Part shown: positions 9,628 through 17,796 of the stretch, in pieces
Position numbering within the stretch: the first letter of the stretch is position 1
How the letters are laid out: the number at the start of each line of letters is the position of its first letter
From: Verrucomicrobiia bacterium
GTDB taxonomy: Bacteria > Verrucomicrobiota > Verrucomicrobiia > Verrucomicrobiales > Akkermansiaceae
DNA length: 64,000 nt
Assembly: GCA_947462875.1 (NCBI GenBank)
Contig: CANHQJ010000020.1
Span: forward strand, 1 to 64,000
Direction: 5' to 3'
Translations under genes and position numbers: made by a program
Notes under the pieces: generated by a model
Seen by the model: the letters and a program-made list of their open reading frames with translations, nothing else
Database searches by the model: none
What the model was told of the DNA's origin: nothing

Positions 9628-9670
9628 TCGTTCCCCGGAACGACATGGCACTCTGCCCGCGCTTAAGCGC
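9628..9670 (+). promoter_or_regulatory. Two palindromes between rplX and rplE
   Basis: Two short perfect inverted repeats fill the rplX-rplE gap: 9628-9643 (seven-base arms TCGTTCC / GGAACGA) and 9659-9670 (GCGCTTAAGCGC, a 12-base palindrome). Neither is followed by a T-run, so intrinsic termination is unlikely. They could be an RNA processing site or a site for L24/L5-level control; that is inference. Confidence 0.5.
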
Positions 9671-9707
9671 AAGCATACAAAATGCGCTGACCCGCTAAAA
9701 TACACAT

Positions 9708-10298
9708 ATGAGCACACCAAGACTACTACAACACTACCGAGAGAAAGCCGTCCCGGCCCTCAAGGAGAAACTGGGTTACACCAACCCGAACGCCGTTCCC
9801 CGCCTCGAGAAAATCGTGGTGACTTCCTGCATGGGCAAAGCTCCCGACCGCAAACTCGCTGTTGAGGACGCCGCCAATGAGATCGCCAAGATCACCGGCC
9901 AAAAGCCCTCGATCACGTTCTCGCGCAAAGCCGTTGCGAACTTCAAACTCCGCGCTGACGAGCCCCTCGGTGCTCGCGTCACCCTCCGTGGTGCCCGCAT
10001 GTGGGAGTTCCTGGACCGTTTCATCAACATCACCGCGCCTAACATCCGCGACTTCCGTGGTATCCCTTACAAATCCTTCGATGGCCGTGGCAACTACGCC
10101 ATGGGCGTGCCAGACCAGTCGATCTTCCCTGAGATTGAAATCGACCAGATCAAACGCACCATCGGCTTTGACCTGATCTTCGTGACCTCCGCCGCAACGG
10201 ACAACGAAGGCCGTGAATTGCTCAAAGCGCTGGGCATGCCATTCCGCGAAAACAAACGCGAGACCGAAAGCGAAACCCCAGAAGCCGCCCAAGCCTAA
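9708..10298 (+). CDS. rplE: 50S ribosomal protein L5
   Basis: 196 residues with the N-terminal PRLEKIVV segment, GQKPSITFSRKAVANFKLR near residues 63-81, and the conserved RDFRGIPYKSFDGRGNYAMG motif. L5 binds 5S rRNA and the P-site tRNA elbow. It is about 17 residues longer than E. coli L5 through a Glu-rich C-terminal tail. The usual next gene rpsN (S14) is absent; rpsH follows after 20 bases. Confidence 0.97.
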   Translation: MSTPRLLQHYREKAVPALKEKLGYTNPNAVPRLEKIVVTSCMGKAPDRKLAVEDAANEIAKITGQKPSITFSRKAVANFKLRADEPLGARVTLRGARMWEFLDRFINITAPNIRDFRGIPYKSFDGRGNYAMGVPDQSIFPEIEIDQIKRTIGFDLIFVTSAATDNEGRELLKALGMPFRENKRETESETPEAAQA

Positions 10299-10318
10299 CC
10301 CATTTACCGCACCTTATT

Positions 10319-10717
10319 ATGGCTGTTCTTACCGATCCTATTTCCGACTTCCTGACACGCTTCAGCAATGCAAGCCGTGCCGGCAATGAAGTCTTCACCG
10401 CGCCTTATTCGCGCATCAAAGCAGACATCGCCAAGATCCTTCAGGAAGAAGGTTATGTCTGGAGCTATGAAGTCGTCACCACCGAAGGCTTCCCCACCCT
10501 CAAAGTCAAAGGCAAGTTTGTCGATGGCCGCCCCGTCCTCACCGGACTGAAGCGCGTCTCCAAGCCTGGTCGCCGCAATTATGTTGGCTCCGATGAAATT
10601 CCACGCGTCATGTCCGGCCTCGGCATCTCCATCCTTTCGACCTCGAAGGGTGTGATGACCGGTGCTCGCGCCAAGCGGGAAAAACTCGGCGGAGAACTTC
10701 TCGCCATCGTTTGGTAA
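10319..10717 (+). CDS. rpsH: 30S ribosomal protein S8
   Basis: 132 residues with the DPISDFLTRFSNA start, the KRVSKPGRRNYVG segment and the conserved GLGISILSTSKGVMT and GGELLAIVW end. S8 binds helix 21 of 16S rRNA; in E. coli it is the translational repressor of the spc operon. It directly follows rplE here without rpsN. Confidence 0.97.
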   Translation: MAVLTDPISDFLTRFSNASRAGNEVFTAPYSRIKADIAKILQEEGYVWSYEVVTTEGFPTLKVKGKFVDGRPVLTGLKRVSKPGRRNYVGSDEIPRVMSGLGISILSTSKGVMTGARAKREKLGGELLAIVW

Positions 10718-10744
10718 ACCACTAACCCTAACCATCATACACAT

Positions 10745-11287
10745 ATGTCACGCGTAGGAGTTAAACCAATCAGCTTGCCCGAAAAAGTCACTGTCAAGAA
10801 TGACGGTGGCGTCGTAACCGTCGAAGGTCCCAAAGGAAAACTTTCCTTCAACCTTCCCGCCGGTATCGAACTGAGCAACGAAGACAACAAATTGACGGTC
10901 ACCCGCAACTCGGAGACCTCGCGCCAACTGCGTGCCCTTCACGGCACCGCTCGCGCCATCGTCAACAACATGATCAACGGCGTCTCGAAAGGCTTCGTCA
11001 AGGACCTTGAGATCCAAGGCGTGGGTTTCCGTGCCGCAGTCAAAGGCAAGGACCTGGACCTGTCCCTCGGCCGCTCGCACCCGCTGCTTCACCCGATCCC
11101 CGATGGTCTCACCGTTACCGTTACCGATAACACCAAGATCAAGGTCGAGGGCATCGACAAACAAATGGTCGGACAATTCGCCGCTGAAGTTCGTGGATAC
11201 TATCCTCCCGAACCATACAAAGGCAAAGGCGTCCGTTACGTGGGCGAATACGTTCGTCGTAAGGAAGGCAAATCCGTCGGCAAATAA
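10745..11287 (+). CDS. rplF: 50S ribosomal protein L6
   Basis: 180 residues, two related L6 domains. The MSRVGVKPISLPEKVTV start, the VSKGFVKDLEIQGVGFRA segment near residues 80-98 and the EPYKGKGVRYVGEYVRRKEGK end are conserved. L6 lies near the sarcin-ricin loop and GTPase centre. Confidence 0.97.
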   Translation: MSRVGVKPISLPEKVTVKNDGGVVTVEGPKGKLSFNLPAGIELSNEDNKLTVTRNSETSRQLRALHGTARAIVNNMINGVSKGFVKDLEIQGVGFRAAVKGKDLDLSLGRSHPLLHPIPDGLTVTVTDNTKIKVEGIDKQMVGQFAAEVRGYYPPEPYKGKGVRYVGEYVRRKEGKSVGK

Positions 11288-11322
11288 CCATTCGTCAATC
11301 ACTCTAACACATTTTTCATTAC

Positions 11323-11679
11323 ATGAGTACGATCAATCGCAAAGAAATCCGGCAGCGCGTTCACAAGCGCATCCGCCGCAAGGTCGCTGGCACTTCCAGC
11401 CGTCCACGCCTCGCCGTGCATTTCTCCAACCAGCACGTTTACGTTCAGATCATCGACGATGTCGCCGGACGCACCCTCGTTTCCGCGTCCACCTTGGACA
11501 AAGGCAGCGACAAAGCGCAGGCCAACTGTGACTGCGCCCGCAGCATCGGAGCCCTGATCGCCGAGCGCGCCAAGGCAGCCAACATCAGCGCCGTGGTCTT
11601 CGACCGTGGTGGTCACATTTATCATGGCAAAGTGAAAGCTCTTGCCGAAGCCGCCCGGGAAGCCGGTCTCCAATTCTAA
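11323..11679 (+). CDS. rplR: 50S ribosomal protein L18
   Basis: 118 residues with the basic N terminus [18 protein letters not shown], the [11 protein letters not shown] strand and the [25 protein letters not shown] end. L18 anchors 5S rRNA to the 50S subunit with L5. Standard order between rplF and rpsE. Confidence 0.97.
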   Translation: MSTINRKEIRQRVHKRIRRKVAGTSSRPRLAVHFSNQHVYVQIIDDVAGRTLVSASTLDKGSDKAQANCDCARSIGALIAERAKAANISAVVFDRGGHIYHGKVKALAEAAREAGLQF

Positions 11680-11691
11680 TACACACTCTCT

Positions 11692-12360
11692 ATGGTAACA
11701 GACTCTGACATTCCCGTTTCTCCCGAAACTCCCGCTCCCGCCGCAGACACCGCTCTCGGTCCTGTGGCAAACTCCGGTGGCTTTGATCAACGCCGCGGCG
11801 GCCCAGGTGGCTTCAACCGTGGCGGTCAAGGTGGCGGCAACAACCGCGGCCCACGCCGTGATGACCGTCGCCCCGAAGTGGATGATGGCATTTCCGAAAA
11901 AGTGGTGTTCATCAACCGTTGCGCCAAAGTCGTAAAAGGTGGTCGTCGTTTCAGCTTCTCCGCCCTCGTCGTTTGCGGCGATAAGGAAGGCAAAGTCGGC
12001 CTCGGTTTCGGCAAGGCGAAGGAAGTATCCGATGCCATCAAAAAAGGTGGCCAGGCCGCCCGCAAGAACCTTACCGCCGTGACCATCGTGAATGGCACTG
12101 TGCCGCACGAAGTCTATGCCGAATTCGGCGGTGGCAAGGTGCTGCTCAAGCCCGCATCTCCCGGAACGGGAATCATCGCCGGTGGTGGTGTGCGTGCCGT
12201 TTGCGAAGCCGCAGGCGTCAAGGACATCCTCGCCAAGTCGATGGGCTCCTCGAACCACGCCAACGTGGTGAAAGCCACCATCAAGGCTCTCTCCGGTCTG
12301 CGCACCCGCGAAACCATCCTCAGCTCCCGTGGCAAAAAAGTCGCCACCAAAGCGATCTAA
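11692..12360 (+). CDS. rpsE: 30S ribosomal protein S5 with long RGG-rich N-terminal extension
   Basis: 222 residues, against about 166 in E. coli. The S5 core starts near residue 66 ([19 protein letters not shown]) and ends normally. The first ~65 residues are low complexity: a Pro/Ala part followed by Gly/Arg/Asn repeats such as [18 protein letters not shown]. The ATG at 11692 lies 12 bases after rplR and no later start would fit the core without losing conserved residues, so the extension is probably translated. S5 neighbours S3 at the mRNA entry channel and affects fidelity. Confidence 0.95.
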   Translation: MVTDSDIPVSPETPAPAADTALGPVANSGGFDQRRGGPGGFNRGGQGGGNNRGPRRDDRRPEVDDGISEKVVFINRCAKVVKGGRRFSFSALVVCGDKEGKVGLGFGKAKEVSDAIKKGGQAARKNLTAVTIVNGTVPHEVYAEFGGGKVLLKPASPGTGIIAGGGVRAVCEAAGVKDILAKSMGSSNHANVVKATIKALSGLRTRETILSSRGKKVATKAI

Positions 12361-12382
12361 CCCTCACACCATCCAGTAGGAC

Positions 12383-12829
12383 ATGAAACTTCACACATTA
12401 TCTCCCAATCCCGGATCCAAGCACCGCGTCAAACGTCTCGGTTGCGGCGAAAGCTCCGGTCACGGCAAAACCTCCGGCAAAGGCAACAAAGGACAAAAAG
12501 CACGCTCCGGCGGCACCGTCCGCGTTGGCTTCGAAGGTGGTCAGATGCCTCTCCATCGTCGTTTGCCGAAGCGTGGCTTCAACAACTACGATTACAAAAC
12601 CAAAGTATTCGGCGTGAACGTCGCCACCCTCGAGGAGAACTTCGAGAGCGGTGCGGTCATCAATGAAGAAGTGCTGCGCAGCTGCGGTCTGGTCAATGGT
12701 CGCTATGACCACGTGAAAATCCTCGGCAACGGGGAAATCACCAAGAGCCTGACCATCCAGCTCGCCCATGTAAGCGCTTCCGCCCGTGAGAAGATTGAAA
12801 AAGCCGGTGGCACCATCCAACCTGCCTGA
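12383..12829 (+). CDS. rplO: 50S ribosomal protein L15
   Basis: 148 residues starting MKLHTLSPNPGSKHRVKRLG, with the Gly/Lys-rich GCGESSGHGKTSGKGNKGQKAR region and GFEGGQMPLHRRLPKRGF. L15 is a late-assembly 50S protein. It follows rpsE by 22 bases, so rpmD (L30) is absent at its usual position, which is also the case in several other phyla. Confidence 0.96.
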   Translation: MKLHTLSPNPGSKHRVKRLGCGESSGHGKTSGKGNKGQKARSGGTVRVGFEGGQMPLHRRLPKRGFNNYDYKTKVFGVNVATLEENFESGAVINEEVLRSCGLVNGRYDHVKILGNGEITKSLTIQLAHVSASAREKIEKAGGTIQPA

Positions 12830-12882
12830 TCATCCTCTCCTCGCATTTGGAATAAAATCTTACGATTCCTGCGGGGAAGTGC

Positions 12883-12910
12883 TTGCGCACTTCCTCGCTC
12901 TGTTTACAGT
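12883..12910 (+). promoter_or_regulatory. Candidate secY promoter
   Basis: TTGCGC (12883-12888), 16-base spacer, TACAGT (12905-12910), 29 bases before the secY ATG. The same TTGC..-N16-TA.. form precedes several other genes in this window. It would allow secY to be transcribed apart from the ribosomal genes. Confidence 0.4.
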
Positions 12911-12939
12911 GCCGCGGCACATTCTTTTCCTCTCACTCT

Positions 12940-14442
12940 ATGATCTCTGCATTTGCTAACACATGGCGCGTTCCAGAACTTCGCGACCGGATTCTTTTCA
13001 CCCTGGCGATGATCGTCATCGTCCGTCTCGGTGCCCACATCACACTCCCCGGAGTGGATGCCGGCCTGATTGACGAGTGGACCAAGTTCATGGCCAAGGG
13101 CGACGGCGGCACGGGCAATCCCCTCACCGCCATGCTCACGGTGTTCTCGGGCGGCGCGCTGCAACAGGCGGGTATTTTTGCTCTGGGCATCATGCCTTAC
13201 ATCTCGGCATCGATCATGGTGCAGCTGATGACGGCGGTCATTCCCAAGCTCTCCAAGCTCTCGCGCGAGGAAGGCGGACGCCAGAAAATCACGCAATACA
13301 CCCGCTACCTGGCGCTGCTCATCGCTCTGGTGCAAGGCTATTTCCTCACCGCCACACTCACGCATCCGGAGCAATTGGCCGGGCTGATGAGCGGCATCGA
13401 GCAAGTGATGAACGGTCGACTCCTCGTGCCAGACCCGAGTTTTGCCTGGCATGCGCTCTCGCTCATGACCATCGTTTCCGGCACCATGTTGCTGATGTGG
13501 ATCGGCGACCAGATGACGGAGCGCGGCATCGGCAACGGCACGTCGATCATCATCATGGTGAACATCATTTCGGCCCTGCCGGGCGCTCTGGTGCTTGCTT
13601 GGAAAATGTTCACCACCGGCGTGGACGCGAATCCGTTCATCGCGCTGAAGCTGGTCTTCATGCTGGCGTTCCTCGTGTTTGTGATCGCGGCGGTGATTTC
13701 GATCACCCAGGCGCAGCGCAAGATCACGGTGCAGTATGCCAAGCGCGTGGTCGGCAAAAAACAATTCGGCGGCCAGACGCAGTATCTGCCCCTGAAAGTG
13801 AACTACTCGGGAGTGATGCCCATCATTTTCGTTTCGGCCGTGATCACGCTTCCCGGCATTCTGTTGCAAATGATCGGCAGCAAGGCGGCTTGGTCGATCA
13901 AGCTGCAGCAAGCGGTCGGTCAAGGCTGGCTTTACTACACGCTGGGTGCGATCGGTATTTTCTTCTTCTCGTATTTCTGGGTGGCCACCATGTTCCAGCC
14001 TTCGCAAATCGCGGAGGACCTGAAAAAGAATGGCGGCTACATCCCTGGCGTGCGTCCGGGCAAGCCTACGGGCGAGTTCCTCGACTACACGATGACGCGC
14101 CTGACCTTCGCCGGTGCCATCTTCCTCACGGCCATCTTCGTCCTGCCTTCGGCTGTGGGGCTGTTGATGAACATCGATAAAAATTCCCCCATCCTGCAAT
14201 TCTTCGGCGGCACTTCCTTGCTGATTCTTGTGGGCGTGGTGCTCGATGTGATGCGCCAGGTGGAAACGCACTTGCTGCAACGCCATTATGACGGCTTCCT
14301 GCGCAAGGGCAAACTCAAGGGTCGCTACGACCGCCTGCAGCAAACCGGTTCCGCCGCTTCGAGCTCGGTGCTGATTTTCCTCTGGGTCGTGATCGCGATC
14401 TTCACCGTGGTGGGTGCCGCCGCATGGATCATCAATGGCTGA
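12940..14442 (+). CDS. secY: Preprotein translocase subunit SecY
   Basis: 500 residues from the ATG at 12940 (MISAFANTWRVPELRDRILF). An in-frame start at 12883 would add 19 residues overlapping the candidate promoter and is not SecY-like. About ten hydrophobic segments are visible, with the plug/TM2 region (PYISASIMVQLMTAVIP), the GIGNGTSIII motif, and the cytosolic loops QRKITVQYAKR and KKNGGYIPGVRPGKPT. SecY forms the protein-conducting channel of the inner membrane with SecE and SecG. It is somewhat longer than E. coli SecY (443) because of extra sequence in loops around residues 150-200 and 265-330. It ends the spc cluster and is followed by a terminator. Confidence 0.97.
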   Translation: MISAFANTWRVPELRDRILFTLAMIVIVRLGAHITLPGVDAGLIDEWTKFMAKGDGGTGNPLTAMLTVFSGGALQQAGIFALGIMPYISASIMVQLMTAVIPKLSKLSREEGGRQKITQYTRYLALLIALVQGYFLTATLTHPEQLAGLMSGIEQVMNGRLLVPDPSFAWHALSLMTIVSGTMLLMWIGDQMTERGIGNGTSIIIMVNIISALPGALVLAWKMFTTGVDANPFIALKLVFMLAFLVFVIAAVISITQAQRKITVQYAKRVVGKKQFGGQTQYLPLKVNYSGVMPIIFVSAVITLPGILLQMIGSKAAWSIKLQQAVGQGWLYYTLGAIGIFFFSYFWVATMFQPSQIAEDLKKNGGYIPGVRPGKPTGEFLDYTMTRLTFAGAIFLTAIFVLPSAVGLLMNIDKNSPILQFFGGTSLLILVGVVLDVMRQVETHLLQRHYDGFLRKGKLKGRYDRLQQTGSAASSSVLIFLWVVIAIFTVVGAAAWIING

Positions 14443-14467
14443 TCCCATGCCTTGACTGTTTTGACGG

Positions 14468-14502
14468 GCAAGCTGCGCTTCCAAGCGTGGCTTGCTTTTT
14501 TT
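14468..14502 (+). terminator. Intrinsic terminator after secY
   Basis: GCAAGC (14468-14473) pairs with GCTTGC (14490-14495), with an inner CGCTT/AAGCG stem, followed directly by seven Ts. It lies 26 bases after secY and 15 bases before map, so map would need its own promoter or readthrough. Confidence 0.75.
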
Positions 14503-14516
14503 CCTCTCTGATCACT

Positions 14517-15299
14517 ATGGCGAAACGCAACAAAATCCGCATCAAACAGGGCCGCGAAATCGAACTGATGCGCACGGCCTGCCAAACGGCATCGGCGATT
14601 TTGCAGGAGGTGGCCGCTTTTATCACGCCGGGCAAGACGACGAAACAAGTCGATCAATTCGCCGGCGATCTGATGAAGCTGCGCGGAGTGCGCAGCGCGT
14701 TTCTCGGCTACCGCGGCTTCCCGGCGTTCACGTGCATTTCGCTCAATGAGGAAGTGGTGCACGGCATCGGCAGCGATCGCATCATCCAGCCCGGCGATAT
14801 CGTCAGTCTCGATGTCGGCATCGTGCAGAACGGCTGGATCGGCGACAACGCGCTCACGGTGGCGGTCGGGGACATTGCCGAGGAAACGAAGCGTCTGCTC
14901 GCTGCCACGGAACAGTCACTCTACGAAGCGATCTCGCACGCCCGCGCCGGCACCCGCCTTGCGGATCTGTGCGGGGCGGTGGAGGAATACGTGAAACCGC
15001 TGGGATTTTCCGTGGTGCGCGAATTTGTGGGCCACGGCGTCGGCCGCGATCTGCACGAGGAACCGCAAGTGCCGAATTATCGCCCGCAGGGCAAAACGCC
15101 CATTCTCGAGCCCGGCATGACGCTCGCCATCGAGCCCATGGTCAATGCCGGTGTGCCACACGTGAAAATTCTCGAAGACGGCTGGACGGTGATCACCGAG
15201 GACCGCAAGCCCTCCGCCCACTTCGAGCACACGGTGCTCATCACCACGGGCGATCCGGAAATCCTCACGGACCGGCCGCGCTTGACGCTGCCGATGTAA
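14517..15299 (+). CDS. map: Methionine aminopeptidase, type I
   Basis: 260 residues from the ATG at 14517; an earlier in-frame ATG lies in secY. All active-site residues of type I enzymes are in place: H82, metal ligands D99, D110, H173, E206 and E237, in motifs SLDVG, WIGDNA, FVGHGVGR, AIEPM and FEHTV. It removes the initiator Met from nascent proteins. It lacks the zinc-finger N-terminal extension. The secY-map order is widespread, but here the next genes infA, rpmJ, rpsM, rpsK, rpoA do not follow. Confidence 0.97.
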   Translation: MAKRNKIRIKQGREIELMRTACQTASAILQEVAAFITPGKTTKQVDQFAGDLMKLRGVRSAFLGYRGFPAFTCISLNEEVVHGIGSDRIIQPGDIVSLDVGIVQNGWIGDNALTVAVGDIAEETKRLLAATEQSLYEAISHARAGTRLADLCGAVEEYVKPLGFSVVREFVGHGVGRDLHEEPQVPNYRPQGKTPILEPGMTLAIEPMVNAGVPHVKILEDGWTVITEDRKPSAHFEHTVLITTGDPEILTDRPRLTLPM

Positions 15300-15302
15300 G
15301 AA

Positions 15303-15333
15303 GATCAGTCTGATGGGTCAGACCAGACTGATC
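15303..15333. terminator. Inverted repeat between convergent map and argG
   Basis: Ten-base perfect arms GATCAGTCTG (15303-15312) and CAGACTGATC (15324-15333) with an 11-base loop, located between the two converging stop codons. There is no T-run on either side, so if it terminates it does so weakly or with Rho. Confidence 0.45.
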
Positions 15334-15348
15334 AGACGGATCAGGAAC

Positions 15349-16635
15349 TCACGGCTTCTTCTGCCGTGCCGATGCTTTCAGGCGCAGGCCGTTGAGGGCG
15401 ATGAAACCAGTGGCGTCGTCCTGGTTGTAGGCTTCTTCCTGGCCGCCTTCCATGGTGGCCACGGCCTCGGAGTAGAGCGAGAGAGGCGAACGGCGTCCGG
15501 CATTCATGATGTTGCCTTTGTAGAGCTTCACACGCACTTCACCGCTGACGGTTTGCTGCGTGTTGGTGACGAGTGCCTGGATCGCCTCGCGCTCCGGCGC
15601 GAACCAGAAGCCATTATAGACGAGTTGCGCGTATTTCGGAATCAGGGAATCGCGCATGAACATCGCTTCGCGGTCCATGGTCAGAGCTTCCAGATCGCGA
15701 TGGGCGGCGAGCAGGATCGCACCGCCCGGCGTTTCATAGACGCCACGGGACTTCATGCCGACAAAGCGGTTTTCCACGATGTCCACACGACCAACGCCGT
15801 GTTTGCCGCCGAGGAAATTCAGCACGCGCATGATGCCATAGGGTGTGAAGAGCGTGTAGCCGTCGCGCTCGCCGATGGGCGTGGCGTCTTTGAGTTCGGC
15901 GACGATACCGGCCAATCCTTCGCAACGCAGACCGATGGCGTCGCCTTTTTCGAACAAAATTTCCACATACTCGGCCTTATCGGGAGCATCCTCCGGCGAG
16001 GTGGAAAGCACGTACATTTCGCGATCCGCGGGAGTGGTTGCGTCATACCATGGGTCTTCCAGCATGCCTGCCTCGAAGGAGATATGCAGCAAGTTGCGAT
16101 CCATCGAGTAGGGCTTTTTCATCGATGCCTTGATCGGGATGTTGTTCGCTTCGGCGTAGGCGATCATTTCCGCGCGACCGGGGAAATCCTTGCGGAACGA
16201 GGCATCGCGCCACGGGGCGATGCACTTGATGTTCGGTGCGAGCGATGCCATCGAGAGCTCGAAACGCACCTGATCGTTGCCCTTGCCGGTGGCACCGTGG
16301 GCGATGGCATCCGCGCCTTCCGCCAGCGCGCAGTCGATCATGCCCTTGGCGATGCAAGGACGCGCGATCGAAGTGCCCAGCATGTAGCGGCCTTCATAAA
16401 TGGCACCCGCCTGGATCATCGGGAAAATGTAATCGCGCGCAAACTCCTCCTTGAGATCGCCGATGAAGCACTTGCTGGCACCGGTGGTGAGGGCCTTTTC
16501 CTCCAAACCATCAAGCTCCTCCGCCTGACCCACATCCGCGCAATACGCGATGATTTCCGCATTGTACTTTGCCTTGAGCCATTTGAGAAGAACCGAGGTA
16601 TCAAGACCTCCCGAATATGCGACGACGATTTTCAT
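15349..16635 (-). CDS. argG: Argininosuccinate synthase
   Basis: 428 residues from the ATG at 16635 ([20 protein letters not shown]). A longer frame upstream to 16836 shows no family similarity and is rejected. The PP-loop SGGLDTS (residues 8-14) binds ATP; further conserved parts are [14 protein letters not shown] and the [11 protein letters not shown] segment. It joins citrulline and aspartate in arginine synthesis. It stands alone, with no other arg gene nearby, divergent from the FKBP gene. The tail ends in KASARQKKP. Confidence 0.97.
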   Translation of the reverse strand: MKIVVAYSGGLDTSVLLKWLKAKYNAEIIAYCADVGQAEELDGLEEKALTTGASKCFIGDLKEEFARDYIFPMIQAGAIYEGRYMLGTSIARPCIAKGMIDCALAEGADAIAHGATGKGNDQVRFELSMASLAPNIKCIAPWRDASFRKDFPGRAEMIAYAEANNIPIKASMKKPYSMDRNLLHISFEAGMLEDPWYDATTPADREMYVLSTSPEDAPDKAEYVEILFEKGDAIGLRCEGLAGIVAELKDATPIGERDGYTLFTPYGIMRVLNFLGGKHGVGRVDIVENRFVGMKSRGVYETPGGAILLAAHRDLEALTMDREAMFMRDSLIPKYAQLVYNGFWFAPEREAIQALVTNTQQTVSGEVRVKLYKGNIMNAGRRSPLSLYSEAVATMEGGQEEAYNQDDATGFIALNGLRLKASARQKKP

Positions 16636-16842
16636 AGTGGAAAAAATTAGGAACGCAGGAAGCAAGCAGTTCTTGCGCTGCGATGCAAGGGCGAAAACCT
16701 CAGGGCGGAAAGACATCTTGTATCGATGCACAAATGGATGTGCGAGCATCACCGTCGATTCTGTGTCGAAAAAATCATCCTTTTTGCTCTCGACAAGTGG
16801 GGGAATCGCCGTAGTTTGCCTTTTCCAACCACACAACTAATA

Positions 16843-17688
16843 ATGAGATCTCTTCCCATTTCTGGCGCGCTGATGCTTGCCACCACCCTGCTTCTGAACG
16901 CGCAAGACGCTGGCAAGCCTGCGGAGCCTGCAGCCGCACCCGCTGCTCCTGCGGCACCCGCCGCGCCCGCCGCACCTGCCGCGCCCGCCATGTCGCCGGA
17001 ACAAGTCAAAAAGAATACCTCCTACGGTTTCGGCTTCCAAAACGGCCGCCAGTTCGCCCAACAGGTCGGGCGTTTCGGCATCGGCGTGAATGACATTGAA
17101 GGCACGGAGTTCATGAAAGGCTTCATCGCCGCCATGTCCGACAAAGATCCGGAAGTGTCCGAAAAGGACATCCAAGCCGCCATGATGGCGCTGCAATCGA
17201 TGATGGAGACCCGCGAAAAAGAAGCGGCCGCCAAGAACCTCGAAGCGGGCAAGGCGTTTCTCGCCGAGAATGGCAAGCGCAAGGAAGTCACCACCACCAA
17301 GAGCGGCTTGCAGTATGAAGTGCTAGCCAAGGGCGGCGATAAAAAATACGTCCCCGGCAAAGAGGGCGAAGAAGACAACAAGCAGTTCATGGTGAACTAT
17401 CGCGGCACGCTGATCGACGGTACCGAATTCGACAAGTCACCTGCCGGTCAGCCCGTGCCGATGACCTTGCAAGTGATTCCCGGCTTCAAGGAAGCCATCA
17501 CCACCATGCCGATTGGCGCGAAGTGGAAGCTCTTCATTCCTGCCGATCTGGCCTATGGCGAGCAACGCGGCAGTGCCCAGCTCGGACCGAACAGCACGCT
17601 GATTTTCGAATTGGAGTTGGTGGGCATTGAAGACGCGCCGCCACCAGCACCCGGCGGTTTCCCGATGCCTCTGCCACAAGGCGAGTAA
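16843..17688 (+). CDS. Secreted FKBP-type peptidyl-prolyl isomerase
   Basis: 281 residues from the ATG at 16843, which gives a proper signal peptide (MRSLPISGALMLATTLLLNAQDA). An Ala/Pro repeat linker (residues 26-50) follows, then a Mip/FkpA-like N-terminal dimerisation region (SYGFGFQNGRQFAQQ) and the FKBP domain from about residue 150 (VNYRGTLIDGTEFDKS, then PADLAYGEQR and LIFELELVGI). It would assist folding of exported proteins in the periplasm. A good terminator follows. It could be called FkpA- or FklB-like; I leave the symbol open. Confidence 0.92.
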   Translation: MRSLPISGALMLATTLLLNAQDAGKPAEPAAAPAAPAAPAAPAAPAAPAMSPEQVKKNTSYGFGFQNGRQFAQQVGRFGIGVNDIEGTEFMKGFIAAMSDKDPEVSEKDIQAAMMALQSMMETREKEAAAKNLEAGKAFLAENGKRKEVTTTKSGLQYEVLAKGGDKKYVPGKEGEEDNKQFMVNYRGTLIDGTEFDKSPAGQPVPMTLQVIPGFKEAITTMPIGAKWKLFIPADLAYGEQRGSAQLGPNSTLIFELELVGIEDAPPPAPGGFPMPLPQGE

Positions 17689-17707
17689 TCGCACGATCTT
17701 TTCCCAC

Positions 17708-17742
17708 AGCCTCCGCGTGTTTTTCATGCGGAGGCTTTTTTT
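17708..17742 (+). terminator. Intrinsic terminator after the FKBP gene
   Basis: Perfect nine-base stem AGCCTCCGC / GCGGAGGCT (17708-17716 and 17728-17736) followed by a run of seven Ts, 19 bases after the stop codon. Confidence 0.9.
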
Positions 17743-17747
17743 GTCCA

Positions 17748-17775
17748 TTGCCGCCCACGCAATTCGGTGTATCGT
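17748..17775 (+). promoter_or_regulatory. Candidate promoter of the outer-membrane barrel gene
   Basis: TTGCCG (17748-17753), 16-base spacer, TATCGT (17770-17775), directly after the preceding terminator and 21 bases before the ATG at 17797. Confidence 0.5.
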
Positions 17776-17796
17776 TCGCCGCTTCCTCACGCATCT

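Noticed and set aside
12883-12939. N-terminal extension of secY
   Set aside because: The extra 19 residues are not SecY-like and overlap a promoter-like element; the ATG at 12940 gives the normal N terminus.
16636-16836. 67-residue N-terminal extension of argG
   Set aside because: ArgG proteins begin directly with the [10 protein letters not shown]-type strand; the extension is intergenic sequence shared with the divergent FKBP gene.
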